Shown piece by piece: positions 18,202 through 26,927 of a stretch of DNA of 64,000 nucleotides. The position numbers and the translations under genes were made by a program. The first letter of the stretch is position 1. Each line of letters opens with the position of its first letter. The notes below the pieces were generated by a model. That model was not told the origin of the DNA. It made no database searches and saw nothing but the letters and a program-made list of their open reading frames with translations. The stretch is from Balneola sp. (GTDB taxonomy: Bacteria; Bacteroidota; Rhodothermia; Balneolales; Balneolaceae), in the NCBI GenBank assembly GCA_003712055.1, contig RHLJ01000002.1, forward strand, positions 62,001 through 126,000, read 5' to 3'.

Positions 18202-19968
18202 TTAATTGCTGAGGGGGACACTCACAGAAATTAGCGTTCCTTTTTCCTTTCTTGTTTCGATATCAAAAATACCTCCCATAATAAAAACTCTGGTTTTGAT
18301 ACTCCTGAGCCCAAGCCCTGAGTTAAAGTCGGAACTCGAACCGTCGAAACCCACTCCATTATCTTCAATGGTCAGCATCAAATCAAATTTATCCTTTATT
18401 AACTGGATAGACACTTTAGTGGCGCCTGAGTGTTTTACAATATTGGCCAGGCATTCCTGAATGATTCGATAAATATTAATCTGCTTTTTCTGAGAAAGAT
18501 CTTCCTTTTCTATGTTGCTGAAATAATTAACGTCGATTTCTGTATTACTTTCAATATCATTGACTAATTCCTTTGCCGCAATTGCAAGCCCATAATCCTC
18601 AATAACCTTTGGCATTAAATTATGGGATAGAGTCCTTGTTTCGACCATGGCTTGCTTTAGATAGGAAATGGCTTTATCGAATCGTTCGAAGTCTTCATTG
18701 CTAAATGTTTCCAGCTTATTTCGGAGAGAATCGAGGTTCATATAGGTGGCGGCTAAGTACTGGCCAATTCCATCATGTAATTCCTGCGCCAGTCTTATTC
18801 TTTCTCTGTTTTCTCCTTCAACAAAAGCAGAGAATACCTTTTCTTCCGCTTTTCGTTGGGCAGTAATATCTTTTATAGTAGCCATACGGTACTCTTGCCC
18901 AAAATAACTGATCTGAGCAGTGGTTACTTCAACATAGATCTCTTCACCCGACTTGGTAATGTTTCTCCATTCGGCTGTTGGAGCAGGTTTGCCATGGTAT
19001 TTTTTTGCTCGTTCAATTACCCGTTCCATTTCCTCAGGTGGGTGTATATCAAACATAGATACACTTGTGATTTCGTCTTTCGAATACCCATATAGTTTTA
19101 GTGCTGCGTCATTCGCTTCAACAAATTTCAATGTGATTGGATCAAATATGGACTTGGGCATCGGGCTTTCATGGAAGAGTATCCTATACTTTTCCTCTGA
19201 GTCTCGAAGAGCAATTCGTTGGCTTATGTCATCAGAAATATTAACAAGAGCACCAACTAGTTCAATAGCCTTACCTTTAGTATCACGAATAAAGTATCCT
19301 TTATCCAATACATGAATGACGTCTCCATTAGGGTGTTGAATTCTGTATTGATAGTCCCAATGTGTACGCTTCGAATTTTTTTGCTTCTCAAAATATTCAT
19401 CAAGATTTGCCAGATCTTCAGGATGTATTAAAGTTTTAAGCCATCCAAAATTATGCCCTATTTGTTCTGGCTTAAAACCAAAGTGAGTTTCCCATCCACG
19501 GCTCCACCAAACAGAATCGTTTATCAAATCCCATTCATAAAGCACATCGTTGGTAGATTTAGAGATAAGCTCGAATCGTTTCTGTTCCTTTGAAAGTGTG
19601 TCTTCAATTCTTTTCTGTTGTTCGAGGTCTATGCCAATCCCTACACTGATATTTTCGTTTAAGGCGACTCTCGCCCATCGCTGAGTTCGTTTGTTTCCTG
19701 ATTTTGTAGAAACCTGAAATTCGCCCCATGTACCGTCAAATTTACTCGCTACAAGCTCTGCTTCTTTTCGTTCCTGTTCATCCTTTATGAATGTTTCGAG
19801 AATTGGAAGTCCGGAAACCTCCACATTCGTCCATCCTAGAATGCGTTCAAATTCATCATTAATTCGAACAGATTTATCGATCTTATTAAACATGATCAAA
19901 AGCACCGGAATAGAATTAAACATTCTTGAAAGGAGCTGGTTCGTTTCTTTCGGGTTGTACTCGATCAT
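18202..19968 (-). CDS. PAS-domain sensor histidine kinase (HisKA_3, NarX/DegS type)
   Basis: A 588-residue soluble kinase with three PAS domains (about 10-120, 130-250 and 258-372; the second has the PAS/PAC look with WGRGWETHFGF-like residues). The HisKA_3 segment contains H398 in RIRLAQELHDGIGQYLA. The HATPase domain is intact: N-box RIIQECLANIVKHS, G1 DNGVGFDG and G2 GLGLRS. It is followed closely by the NarL-type regulator with which it surely forms a two-component system, divergent from the FliFG/MotAB operon. The sensed signal is unknown; no membrane segment is seen. Confidence 0.93.
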   Translation of the reverse strand: MIEYNPKETNQLLSRMFNSIPVLLIMFNKIDKSVRINDEFERILGWTNVEVSGLPILETFIKDEQERKEAELVASKFDGTWGEFQVSTKSGNKRTQRWARVALNENISVGIGIDLEQQKRIEDTLSKEQKRFELISKSTNDVLYEWDLINDSVWWSRGWETHFGFKPEQIGHNFGWLKTLIHPEDLANLDEYFEKQKNSKRTHWDYQYRIQHPNGDVIHVLDKGYFIRDTKGKAIELVGALVNISDDISQRIALRDSEEKYRILFHESPMPKSIFDPITLKFVEANDAALKLYGYSKDEITSVSMFDIHPPEEMERVIERAKKYHGKPAPTAEWRNITKSGEEIYVEVTTAQISYFGQEYRMATIKDITAQRKAEEKVFSAFVEGENRERIRLAQELHDGIGQYLAATYMNLDSLRNKLETFSNEDFERFDKAISYLKQAMVETRTLSHNLMPKVIEDYGLAIAAKELVNDIESNTEIDVNYFSNIEKEDLSQKKQINIYRIIQECLANIVKHSGATKVSIQLIKDKFDLMLTIEDNGVGFDGSSSDFNSGLGLRSIKTRVFIMGGIFDIETRKEKGTLISVSVPLSN

Positions 19969-20327
19969 GATTAGAGATTTATTGCCGTTTAGCCTACAAA
20001 GAAACTATATCTGTTGCAACAGTATCTGTTTTAATAGTATATCGTTGACTTAAAAAGGAATTTTTGGAGGTATCAGTCATTTTAATCCAAGAACTTAGAT
20101 TAATTCTATGTAAATAGGATTGTGGATAATCTTAAGCAGAAAGAGGGCTTAAAAGCCCTTTAAAGAGATATTTATTGAAAACTAAGTACTTGTGGATGTA
20201 TATTTGGTAGTATAATTATGTAGTCTTTCTAAATAATAATGTGGAAAACTTGTTTTTTTTCCGCATACTTGGTGTTCGATTTTAATCATCTATAAATAAG
20301 GCTAAATAAATCCTATGGGGTTTAAAT
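19969..20327. other. Divergent intergenic region upstream of the FliFG-like operon
   Basis: No ORF or RNA gene is apparent in these 359 bp. A 16-bp palindrome AGGGCTTAAAAGCCCT lies near 20146-20161. TATATTTG at 20199-20206 with TTG at 20175-20177 (21-base spacer) is a possible Bacteroidota-type promoter for the downstream operon. TACTTG near 20268 is a weaker alternative. Confidence 0.35.
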
Positions 20328-22160
20328 ATGATCGGGATAACAAAAAAATGGCTGCTTACCATTTGGATTGCTATCTATGGAGTAGTAGCATATTCGCAGA
20401 CCTTACCGGGGCAATCGGTAGCACCTGATATACAGGAGGAAGCGACCAAGTACGAGAGATACTATGAAGTAGTATTAGATAATGCTTTATCAGATTACTA
20501 TAAAGCTGGTACTTTTATAGTAGATGTGAAAGCAACCTTAGAGCGTGTTTTGGTTCCAACAGGTTATGAAGTAGTAGAAGGGGAAGAAGCTATTCAAATC
20601 GAGAACCTTCCTGGATTACCTTTTATCCCGCCAAACCTCAGAGGATCCACACAACCAACTAGAGACAGTCTTAAAGCCTCAGGGTTTGATACAAGGTTTC
20701 GACTTACCAATCTCAATATCAAAGTACTTGTAGATACTTCATACAGCGATGAGGATGTAGAATTTGTAGAAGAAGCAGCATCCTTAATTTCAAACGCGGA
20801 CCGTTTTAGAGGTGATATTGTTTCTGTTGAAAAGAAAGTATTTCCAAGAAATGCCAGGGCTATTGAACAGGATGAACAAAGAGCACCTCAAAATAATGCT
20901 CAGGATGATCAGGTGGAACGGATTCAGCCTCAAAATGAGGAAGAAACTCAGGAAGCAGAGAAAAGAATATTTTTAGGAATCGACTGGAATAATCCTGCCC
21001 ATCTTATGTATGTAATTGCAGGCCTCGGAGTACTTCTTTTGATTGCATTACTATACGCAATTATGAAAAGTCCCAAAAAGGAGGAGCAGCCTCTCTATCC
21101 ATATCCAATGTTTGATCCTGCTGGAATGCAACAAGCAACTGCAGAAGAAAAAGGGATTCCTACAGGGCCGGATGCAAAAACATTAGCCTCTTTCGAAGAG
21201 GACAAAACTTTTATCACAAATGCTGTAATTAGTAGCCCAAGAGTAGTTGCTGATTTAATTCAGCAGTGGATAGCCAGTGACGATGAACAAGGTGTAATTC
21301 GTTCAGTAAGAGGATTGACAAGTGTAGATGAAAAGCTTTTAAATGTGTTAGAACCACATCTTGAGGTGGATACATTTGAAACGCTACGATTTGCCTCCGT
21401 GAATCTGGACGCAATTCCTATTGATGAGCGGATTGAAGAAGTAAAGAATTTTCGTAGAAGTGTACAGCAAATTAAAGTGGCTCAGGATTCTTCCGATTCA
21501 GGATCAAACTTATTCGACTTCGTATACCAGCTGACAGATCAACAACTTCTTCATTTAATGAAAGAAGAATCAGATGAAATGGTAGCAATACTATTGGCTC
21601 AGGTTGCAGGTGAAAGAGCTGGAGCAATTCTTCAAAAGCTTGATGATCAAAAGAGGATTTCCATTCTCCTGAAGATGGGTAAGATCAATAATATTCCTAT
21701 TTCGGTGTACAAGAAAGTAGCTTCTCACTTCTCCAATAAAGCATTATCTGTATCAGATATGAAGTACGTAGCTGCGGATGGTGTTGATAGCATACTTACT
21801 ACCATTGAAACATTGCCTCTTTCCGAGCAAGACAATTATGTGCGTTCGATAGCTGAGCAGGATCTCAATCTGGCCAAGAGGATCAAAAAGTTCTTCATTG
21901 GTTTTGATGATTTACCAAAAGTGAAAGACGAATTTGTACAGGGAGCTTTGGAAGAAGTTCCTACAGAAACTATCATATTAGCACTTAGAACTGCTCCAGC
22001 TGCTGTACGAGAAAAAGTATTACGAGTGAGACCGAAACGGGAGCAGCAGCTTATTCTTTCTGAAATACAAAACCCAACCGAGGCAACTACAAGAGAAATT
22101 GAGGATGCTCAAAAAGTAGTGTTGTATTCAGTTCGGCGTAAAATGAAAACAGAGGGGTAG
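20328..22160 (+). CDS. FliF ring domain - TM - FliG fusion protein (non-flagellar rotor candidate)
   Basis: A 610-residue membrane protein. A signal peptide/TM (7-24) is followed by a periplasmic part (42-173) that resembles the FliF ring-building domain 3: YYEVVLDNALSDYY...FIVDVKATLE, then LNIKVLVDTSYSDEDVEFVEEA and DRFRGDIVSVEKKVFP, equivalent to FliF's V.VVVD...RGD.V.V..PF. A charged linker, a TM (224-246) and a cytoplasmic half (285-610) follow that is FliG-like over its middle and C-terminal domains: LALRTAPAAVREKVLRVRPK matches FliG's LIALKGAE..REKFLRNMS. E. coli FliG torque residues K264, R281, D288, D289 fall on R554, R571, S578, E579. It heads a five-gene operon with MotAB. A surface or export rotor is inferred, not shown. 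Confidence 0.85.
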   Translation: MIGITKKWLLTIWIAIYGVVAYSQTLPGQSVAPDIQEEATKYERYYEVVLDNALSDYYKAGTFIVDVKATLERVLVPTGYEVVEGEEAIQIENLPGLPFIPPNLRGSTQPTRDSLKASGFDTRFRLTNLNIKVLVDTSYSDEDVEFVEEAASLISNADRFRGDIVSVEKKVFPRNARAIEQDEQRAPQNNAQDDQVERIQPQNEEETQEAEKRIFLGIDWNNPAHLMYVIAGLGVLLLIALLYAIMKSPKKEEQPLYPYPMFDPAGMQQATAEEKGIPTGPDAKTLASFEEDKTFITNAVISSPRVVADLIQQWIASDDEQGVIRSVRGLTSVDEKLLNVLEPHLEVDTFETLRFASVNLDAIPIDERIEEVKNFRRSVQQIKVAQDSSDSGSNLFDFVYQLTDQQLLHLMKEESDEMVAILLAQVAGERAGAILQKLDDQKRISILLKMGKINNIPISVYKKVASHFSNKALSVSDMKYVAADGVDSILTTIETLPLSEQDNYVRSIAEQDLNLAKRIKKFFIGFDDLPKVKDEFVQGALEEVPTETIILALRTAPAAVREKVLRVRPKREQQLILSEIQNPTEATTREIEDAQKVVLYSVRRKMKTEG

Positions 22161-22164
22161 GTAC

Positions 22165-23274
22165 ATGAAGAAGTTCTTAAGTGCAGTGCTTCTAGGTTTC
22201 TTTTTCGTTCTGATAAGCTCTTCAGGAATATTATATGCTCAATCTTTTGAGTCCGGAGATCCCTATTTAATGGACCAAATTATGGAGGATATGGAGGAAC
22301 AATTAAATGATGTTCCTGCCAACATTCGACGAATTGCTGTTTACAAGATCAACTATAGTTCCCTTCGTTTCACAAATGAGGAAATAGAGTATATCCGATC
22401 TGAAATAGAGTATGCCTTTCGACAATACGCGGGACTTACCGTTTTATCTCCACCCGAATTAGAGCCAAACGATAAAATGAAAATCGTTGGCAGCGATAGC
22501 ACACTCCAGATCCTGAACATCAGGGGGAGGTCTTTGGCGGATGTCTCACCGGAAATGCTCCTTGAGATTACAGAAAAATATGGAGTTCAGGGTTTGGTAG
22601 AACTTTCAGTTCAACGCAGAAGTCCGGAAGGTTTAGTAATCGCATTGCGTATGATGAATCCTCAATCTCGGGAGATCGTGTGGACTAAGAGTTTCGTTTC
22701 TAACAAAAAGCCGGTAGTAGTAGAGGTTGAAAAAGGGAAAACCAGTCTTATTAATTTAGTAGTAGGTAGTAGAGTTGGGAATAATATCTTCACTCCTGAT
22801 AGTTTGGCTGCAAGAGATTCCAGTTTTGTTGCTGGCGATAGTGTTCTATCAGAAATAGTCGTGAATATTGGGGCCACTTATACATATCGCCAACCATTAA
22901 ACAGTGATAACAGCGCCTATTTAGGATTTACTGGCGGTTTTCATGCGCTTCTTCCAAGAGAGGTGGATGAATTTGATATGACTCTCATAGAGTTTGGTAT
23001 TACATATTATCAAGCTGTAGGAAAAAAGATAGAAGACATTAATGCATATAGAGTAGCTTTCTACTTAAATGGGAATATTCAATTTCCTCTTGGAAAACCT
23101 GAAGGACAGATGTTCTCTGCCAATCCGGGACTTCTCCTAAATTTGACACAGAATTTAGGTGTGGCGGTTTATAGTCAAATTACCCTTTCTGGCGAGACCA
23201 TCACTTTAGATAACACTCAACAAGTAACCTTTGATAAACTAAGCTATGGTATCCAGGGAATTATACGCTTCTAA
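22165..23274 (+). CDS. Exported CsgG/FlgO-like protein with C-terminal beta-barrel
   Basis: A 369-residue protein with a signal peptide (1-25, ILYAQ). Residues ~50-190 look like the Rossmann-like domain shared by CsgG, FlgO/FlgT and TolB N-terminal proteins: RRIAVYKINYSSLRFT, AFRQYAGLTVLSPPEL, ITEKYGVQGLVELSVQRR and LRMMNPQSREIVWTKSF (the usual 'gadyvl.g.v... l.l.l.d..tg.iv'). From ~230 on, amphipathic strands ending GIQGIIRF suggest an outer-membrane beta-barrel with terminal aromatic residue. It starts 4 bp after the FliFG-like gene and overlaps the next gene by 29 bp. It would be the outer-membrane element of the proposed machine. Confidence 0.65.
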   Translation: MKKFLSAVLLGFFFVLISSSGILYAQSFESGDPYLMDQIMEDMEEQLNDVPANIRRIAVYKINYSSLRFTNEEIEYIRSEIEYAFRQYAGLTVLSPPELEPNDKMKIVGSDSTLQILNIRGRSLADVSPEMLLEITEKYGVQGLVELSVQRRSPEGLVIALRMMNPQSREIVWTKSFVSNKKPVVVEVEKGKTSLINLVVGSRVGNNIFTPDSLAARDSSFVAGDSVLSEIVVNIGATYTYRQPLNSDNSAYLGFTGGFHALLPREVDEFDMTLIEFGITYYQAVGKKIEDINAYRVAFYLNGNIQFPLGKPEGQMFSANPGLLLNLTQNLGVAVYSQITLSGETITLDNTQQVTFDKLSYGIQGIIRF

Positions 23275-23866
23275 GTGGGTAGCACTACTTTTGGTTAGTG
23301 GGCTGCTTGTTTCAGGTGGATGTGCCTCCTCGGAGAATCTTTCAGCTGAAAATGGAACAACTCCTTCAACTCCTCAGCAACAAGAGAATAGGGCAACAAC
23401 ATCAAATGATGGCGATGAATCATCAGGGGAGAATGATATCATCGTAACCTATACAAACAGAAGTTCAAATATTCAGATAAAACTCGATCCAAAAAAAGAT
23501 CAATTTTATATGGATTTGAGTGGGATGACTCCACAGGAAAAAGATTCAGTGGTGGTAAAAGATTCCACGCTTATCAAAAATCGCGCTATAGATATCCAGA
23601 CTTTATTATCTAGCTACAGAAAAGCGCAGGATTTATTCTATTTAGGAGAATATCGTCAGGCATTAGAAGAAGTAGACAAGACGATAGAAATTCAGGAGAC
23701 GGCAGATGCTTATGCACTCAAAGGAACGATCTTCTTCATGTTAGAGAATATTACAGCAGCCCGGGCTAATTGGAACAGGGCGGTGCAGATGGATCCGAAT
23801 ATTCCGGTTCCAAGTATTCCGGAATTAGAAACGCTAATTGATGAAATAAGGGGCGAAGGTAATTAA
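23246..23866 (+). CDS. TPR lipoprotein of the FliFG/MotAB operon
   Basis: A 206-residue lipoprotein: lipobox VSGGC with Cys26, then a low-complexity Ser/Thr/Asn/Gln-rich linker (27-70). A C-terminal TPR pair lies at about 128-190 (AQDLFYLGEYRQALEEVDKTI, AYALKGTIFFMLENITAARANWNRAV). It begins inside the 3' end of the barrel gene (29-bp overlap) and stops 2 bp before motA, so all are translated from one message. It may be a pilotin or assembly factor for the barrel protein; that is inference from context. Confidence 0.75.
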   Translation: MVSRELYASKWVALLLVSGLLVSGGCASSENLSAENGTTPSTPQQQENRATTSNDGDESSGENDIIVTYTNRSSNIQIKLDPKKDQFYMDLSGMTPQEKDSVVVKDSTLIKNRAIDIQTLLSSYRKAQDLFYLGEYRQALEEVDKTIEIQETADAYALKGTIFFMLENITAARANWNRAVQMDPNIPVPSIPELETLIDEIRGEGN

Positions 23867-23868
23867 TT

Positions 23869-24687
23869 ATGAGGCTTTCACTAACTAATTTATTAGGGGT
23901 AATATTTAGTGTTGGGATGTTGGTTTTTGGGATAACCGAAATTACTGGAACAACTACTGTGATTAACTCTATCCCTGCATTATCTGATTACCGGTTTTTA
24001 AATCTACCGAGTTTATTCATTGTTATGGGCGGTGTACTAAATGCGGTATTCATAACCTATCAGCCCAGGTATGTAGGAAAAGCATTCGGGAGTATTTTTC
24101 TGCTTTTTAGCCAGTCAAAAACCACGGCAAAAACACTGGTAAATGATTTGGAAAGCATCCTTGACTGGAATGATCAAATTAAAGCAAACAGGGTACAGGC
24201 GCTTATAAAGCTTGAAGAGGAGCATGCTGAAGATGTTTCTGGCTATTTGTTTTCCTTGTTAAGTACCAACTATACCAATGAAGATATCCAGGAGTTTGGA
24301 GCAAACCATGTGGAAGAGCAGTATTTCCGAAAAATGGTAGTGGTAGATGTATTAAGAGCAATGGGTGGAGCAGCACCATCATTCGGGATGTTTGGAACCC
24401 TATTTGGGCTCGTCGTGATGCTTGGTCAACTGGAAAATCCATCGGGTATGGGACCGGGTTTGGCAGCTGCTTTGATAACCACTTTATATGGTATCTCTTT
24501 GGCACGATTTATTTTTTACCCGATCGCAGAAAAAATTAAGAATATCACCCAGATGAATAAATTCAGGGAATACTTTATTTTGGAAGGCATTTTGATGATA
24601 AATGATAAAAAATCGTCGTTCTACATTCAGGATAAGATGAGTACTTATCTACAACGGGATTTCAAAAGGAATAAAAGCGAAGGCTAG
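23869..24687 (+). CDS. motA: MotA-family stator subunit
   Basis: A 272-residue inner-membrane protein with four TM segments (about 7-24, 44-64, 165-186 and 196-217). The cytoplasmic loop has NRVQALIKLE, in which R108 and E116 match E. coli MotA R90 and E98, the residues that contact FliG. RAMGGAAPSFGMFGTLFGLV and GPGLAAALITTLYG are the classic third/fourth-helix motifs; P170 and P218 match MotA P173 and P222. It is followed 11 bp later by motB. In flagellated bacteria MotA5B2 uses ion flow to turn the rotor; here the only rotor candidate is the fused FliFG-like protein of the same operon. Confidence 0.92.
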   Translation: MRLSLTNLLGVIFSVGMLVFGITEITGTTTVINSIPALSDYRFLNLPSLFIVMGGVLNAVFITYQPRYVGKAFGSIFLLFSQSKTTAKTLVNDLESILDWNDQIKANRVQALIKLEEEHAEDVSGYLFSLLSTNYTNEDIQEFGANHVEEQYFRKMVVVDVLRAMGGAAPSFGMFGTLFGLVVMLGQLENPSGMGPGLAAALITTLYGISLARFIFYPIAEKIKNITQMNKFREYFILEGILMINDKKSSFYIQDKMSTYLQRDFKRNKSEG

Positions 24688-24698
24688 CATTCGATTAA

Positions 24699-25391
24699 AT
24701 GCTCTCGCGAAAAAACATATCGCCCTTACAGAACCAGGAAGAGCATACTGAGGATCAAGACTGGTTGCTCACTTACAGTGATATGATCACCCTGCTATTG
24801 GCATTTTTTGCTATGCTGATTGCGGTGTCTTATGTAGATCTGAATCTTTGGGAACAGATGAAGCAAGGGTTACGTTCAGAGATTAGCAAAGAGGAAAATG
24901 TTCGGACTCCTCTTGCGGAAGTAAAACAGGATCTGGACTCCCTTCTTGCTACTGAAAAACAACAAGGTTTGGTGGATATCACTTTAGATAAAGATGGGAT
25001 AAAACTCTTCTTCAATAGTAGCTCCTTTTACAATTCAGGAGAAGCTAACTTGCTTCCAACGGGTGAAGGGATTATCGATAAGGTAACTCAGGCTATGAAT
25101 GCCCTCGATTTCTATAAATTCAATGTAGATGTGGAGGGCCATACAGATAATGTTCCCATCAATACCCCGGTTTATCCATCTAACTGGGAATTATCGGTTG
25201 CACGTGCTTCCGGGGTTGTAAAGTATTTTATTGAAGAAGGAATAGAAGGAGATCGGTTAAAGGCGTCTGGCTATGCTGACACTAAACCAGTGGTGCCACA
25301 CCAGGATGGTCAGAGGCAGGATATCATAGAAAACCGACCATTGAACCGTAGGATTGTAATCAGGATCTATTACCAGCTTAGCCAGCTTTAA
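24699..25391 (+). CDS. motB: MotB-family stator subunit with OmpA peptidoglycan-binding domain
   Basis: A 230-residue protein: cytoplasmic N-terminus, one TM helix (about 24-45) with the ion-carrying D28 in LLTYSDMITLLLAFF, a short periplasmic plug region, then an OmpA-like domain (about 110-228) with VEGHTDNVPI, NWELSVARASGVVKYF and NRPLNRRIVIRI. The domain anchors the stator to peptidoglycan. All residues known to be needed for ion flow and anchoring are present, so the stator should be active. It ends the five-gene operon; the next gene starts 8 bp after and may be co-transcribed. Confidence 0.93.
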   Translation: MLSRKNISPLQNQEEHTEDQDWLLTYSDMITLLLAFFAMLIAVSYVDLNLWEQMKQGLRSEISKEENVRTPLAEVKQDLDSLLATEKQQGLVDITLDKDGIKLFFNSSSFYNSGEANLLPTGEGIIDKVTQAMNALDFYKFNVDVEGHTDNVPINTPVYPSNWELSVARASGVVKYFIEEGIEGDRLKASGYADTKPVVPHQDGQRQDIIENRPLNRRIVIRIYYQLSQL

Positions 25392-25399
25392 ATCATGAT

Positions 25400-25759
25400 A
25401 TGGCTGAGAAGAATCTATCCCATTTCGCAGTGATTTTTGGAGTAGCCAACCCTGAGGAAGCGGCTACATGGTATCAAGATAAATTAGGTTTTGAGATTAC
25501 CTTCAAATGGGGCGATCCTGTCGAATATGTGGTAACAAACAGAGAAAAAAGTGTTTCCATCCATTTCTCTAAAACAGATAAAGAGATGAAAAACTCAATT
25601 TATGTGTTTTGTTATGATGTGGATAAGGTGTACGAGGAACTCAAAACAAGGGGGCTCGAGAAGATGGGAGTGCCTGAAGATCAGGAATATCAAATGAGAG
25701 ATTTTGAAGTGAGAGATCCTTATGGAAACCAAATTGTTTTTGGGACAGGAAGCGACTGA
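25400..25759 (+). CDS. Glyoxalase/VOC superfamily protein
   Basis: A 119-residue VOC-fold protein with FAVIFGVANPEEAATWYQDKLGFEITFKWGDP at the N-terminus and EVRDPYGNQIVFGTG at the C-terminus, in the bleomycin-resistance/glyoxalase style. Possible metal ligands are H8 and E110-region residues, but ligand sets vary and I cannot assign a substrate. It starts 8 bp after motB and may be on the same transcript without being related in function. Confidence 0.88.
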   Translation: MAEKNLSHFAVIFGVANPEEAATWYQDKLGFEITFKWGDPVEYVVTNREKSVSIHFSKTDKEMKNSIYVFCYDVDKVYEELKTRGLEKMGVPEDQEYQMRDFEVRDPYGNQIVFGTGSD

Positions 25760-25873
25760 GAACAGTCAAATTCAGTGTTTTTTGATGTACAGCTATTTTT
25801 ATCGTCATTGAATAAAGAACTGTAACTATTTTTGATCGTCCGGGTATTACCTCTGCGCAACTAACACTTGGAA

Positions 25874-26908
25874 ATGGGAAAGCAAAATTTTAAATCCGGA
25901 AAACAATCCTTCGACCTCGATGATTTTATCGAGGAACAGTCACAAGATAGCCTCGATGTGGAGTTTGAAAAATCAGAAGGGATTGCTCGAAAAACCATAG
26001 GATGGTATATATTTGGGGCCTTTCTGGTAATAGCTGCCATTTTCTATGCCGTCAATCCTTTTTCCAGTACCATTGAGTCAGTGAAGGGCTTTGTTGCAAA
26101 TGAGGTAATTCAAACCGTGCCTGAACCTACAGCAACGGCAGTTGGCGAGGGTACCGCTACAGCGACTACTATTAACAGCCCTTTCCTTGAGTACATAGGC
26201 GAATTGAAAGCTATTGATGTGAGTGATGATGTAACCGTTAATGGATTTGAGCTACTTTATGATGCAGGGGTGCCAGTAGAATTTGTGGAACTAATAGATG
26301 ACTCGGATCTTTTCGATGACTTGTCGGCTAATGCGATATTGACTTTATATCAACAGCAGATACCAAACGAATATTACCAGAGAGCTGGTCAGGCAGATAT
26401 TTTTGATGATTTATCTGCGAATGCATTTCTGACCATTTACAATTCTGATGTCCCTTTGGATTATATAGTTAGCCTTGGAAATTCAGACGCATTTGATGAT
26501 TTATCTGTGACAGCGATGATTAGGTTATATGAAGGCAATTTCCCTGCCGAGTATGCTAAACAAATAGGAGATGCCGATCTATTTGATGATTTCTCAGCTA
26601 GTGGAATACTCGCACTATACAATTCCAGTATCCCTCTTAGTTACATACAAAGTCTTTCTGCTACTGATTTGTTTGATGAGATTTCTGTAAATAATCTTAT
26701 CAGTCTATATAACTCCAACATTCCTATGGAATACATGAATGCAATGGGAAATTCTGGGGTATTTGATGATCTATCAACCAATTCGGTACAAACACTTTAT
26801 AATGAAGGAATTCCAGCTTCTTTTTACGGAGAGCTAGGCCAGCTTGGCTTAGATGATTTAAGTGCCAATCAAGTGGTTCAGTTGTTTAAAAGAAGTGACT
26901 TAGACTAA
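25874..26908 (+). CDS. Membrane protein with seven tandem 30-residue repeats
   Basis: A ~344-residue protein of no family I can name with certainty. A short acidic cytoplasmic part (to ~43) and a TM helix (IGWYIFGAFLVIAAIFYAV) lead to a Thr/Ala-rich linker, then seven exact-length 30-residue repeats and a partial eighth covering the rest of the protein. The consensus is (D)LFDDLSANAILTLYNSxIP followed by xEYIxxLGNS. Invariant features are F/V-DD-(L/F)S, a central LY and the IP.(E/D)(Y/F) turn. The pattern recalls helical repeats of the 'DLSxxELIxLxxxGVtPEYV' type known in some bacterial membrane proteins. The first methionine could also be TTG 25868. The repeat array should fold as a periplasmic helical solenoid. 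Confidence 0.7.
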   Translation: MGKQNFKSGKQSFDLDDFIEEQSQDSLDVEFEKSEGIARKTIGWYIFGAFLVIAAIFYAVNPFSSTIESVKGFVANEVIQTVPEPTATAVGEGTATATTINSPFLEYIGELKAIDVSDDVTVNGFELLYDAGVPVEFVELIDDSDLFDDLSANAILTLYQQQIPNEYYQRAGQADIFDDLSANAFLTIYNSDVPLDYIVSLGNSDAFDDLSVTAMIRLYEGNFPAEYAKQIGDADLFDDFSASGILALYNSSIPLSYIQSLSATDLFDEISVNNLISLYNSNIPMEYMNAMGNSGVFDDLSTNSVQTLYNEGIPASFYGELGQLGLDDLSANQVVQLFKRSDLD

Positions 26909-26927
26909 CAATTAAAAAGTAAAAGTT

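Noticed and set aside
20328-25391. Zorya-type phage defence (MotAB-like ZorAB)
   Set aside because: MotA is of ordinary length without a long cytoplasmic tail, and no ZorC, ZorD or ZorE type genes (helicase or nuclease) are present; instead a FliFG-like fusion and outer-membrane proteins are linked.
20328-25391. TolQR/ExbBD or GldLM motor
   Set aside because: The stator pair matches MotA/MotB in its third-helix motifs, FliG-contact R/E residues and OmpA domain, and a FliG-like partner exists; TolQR and GldLM do not have these.
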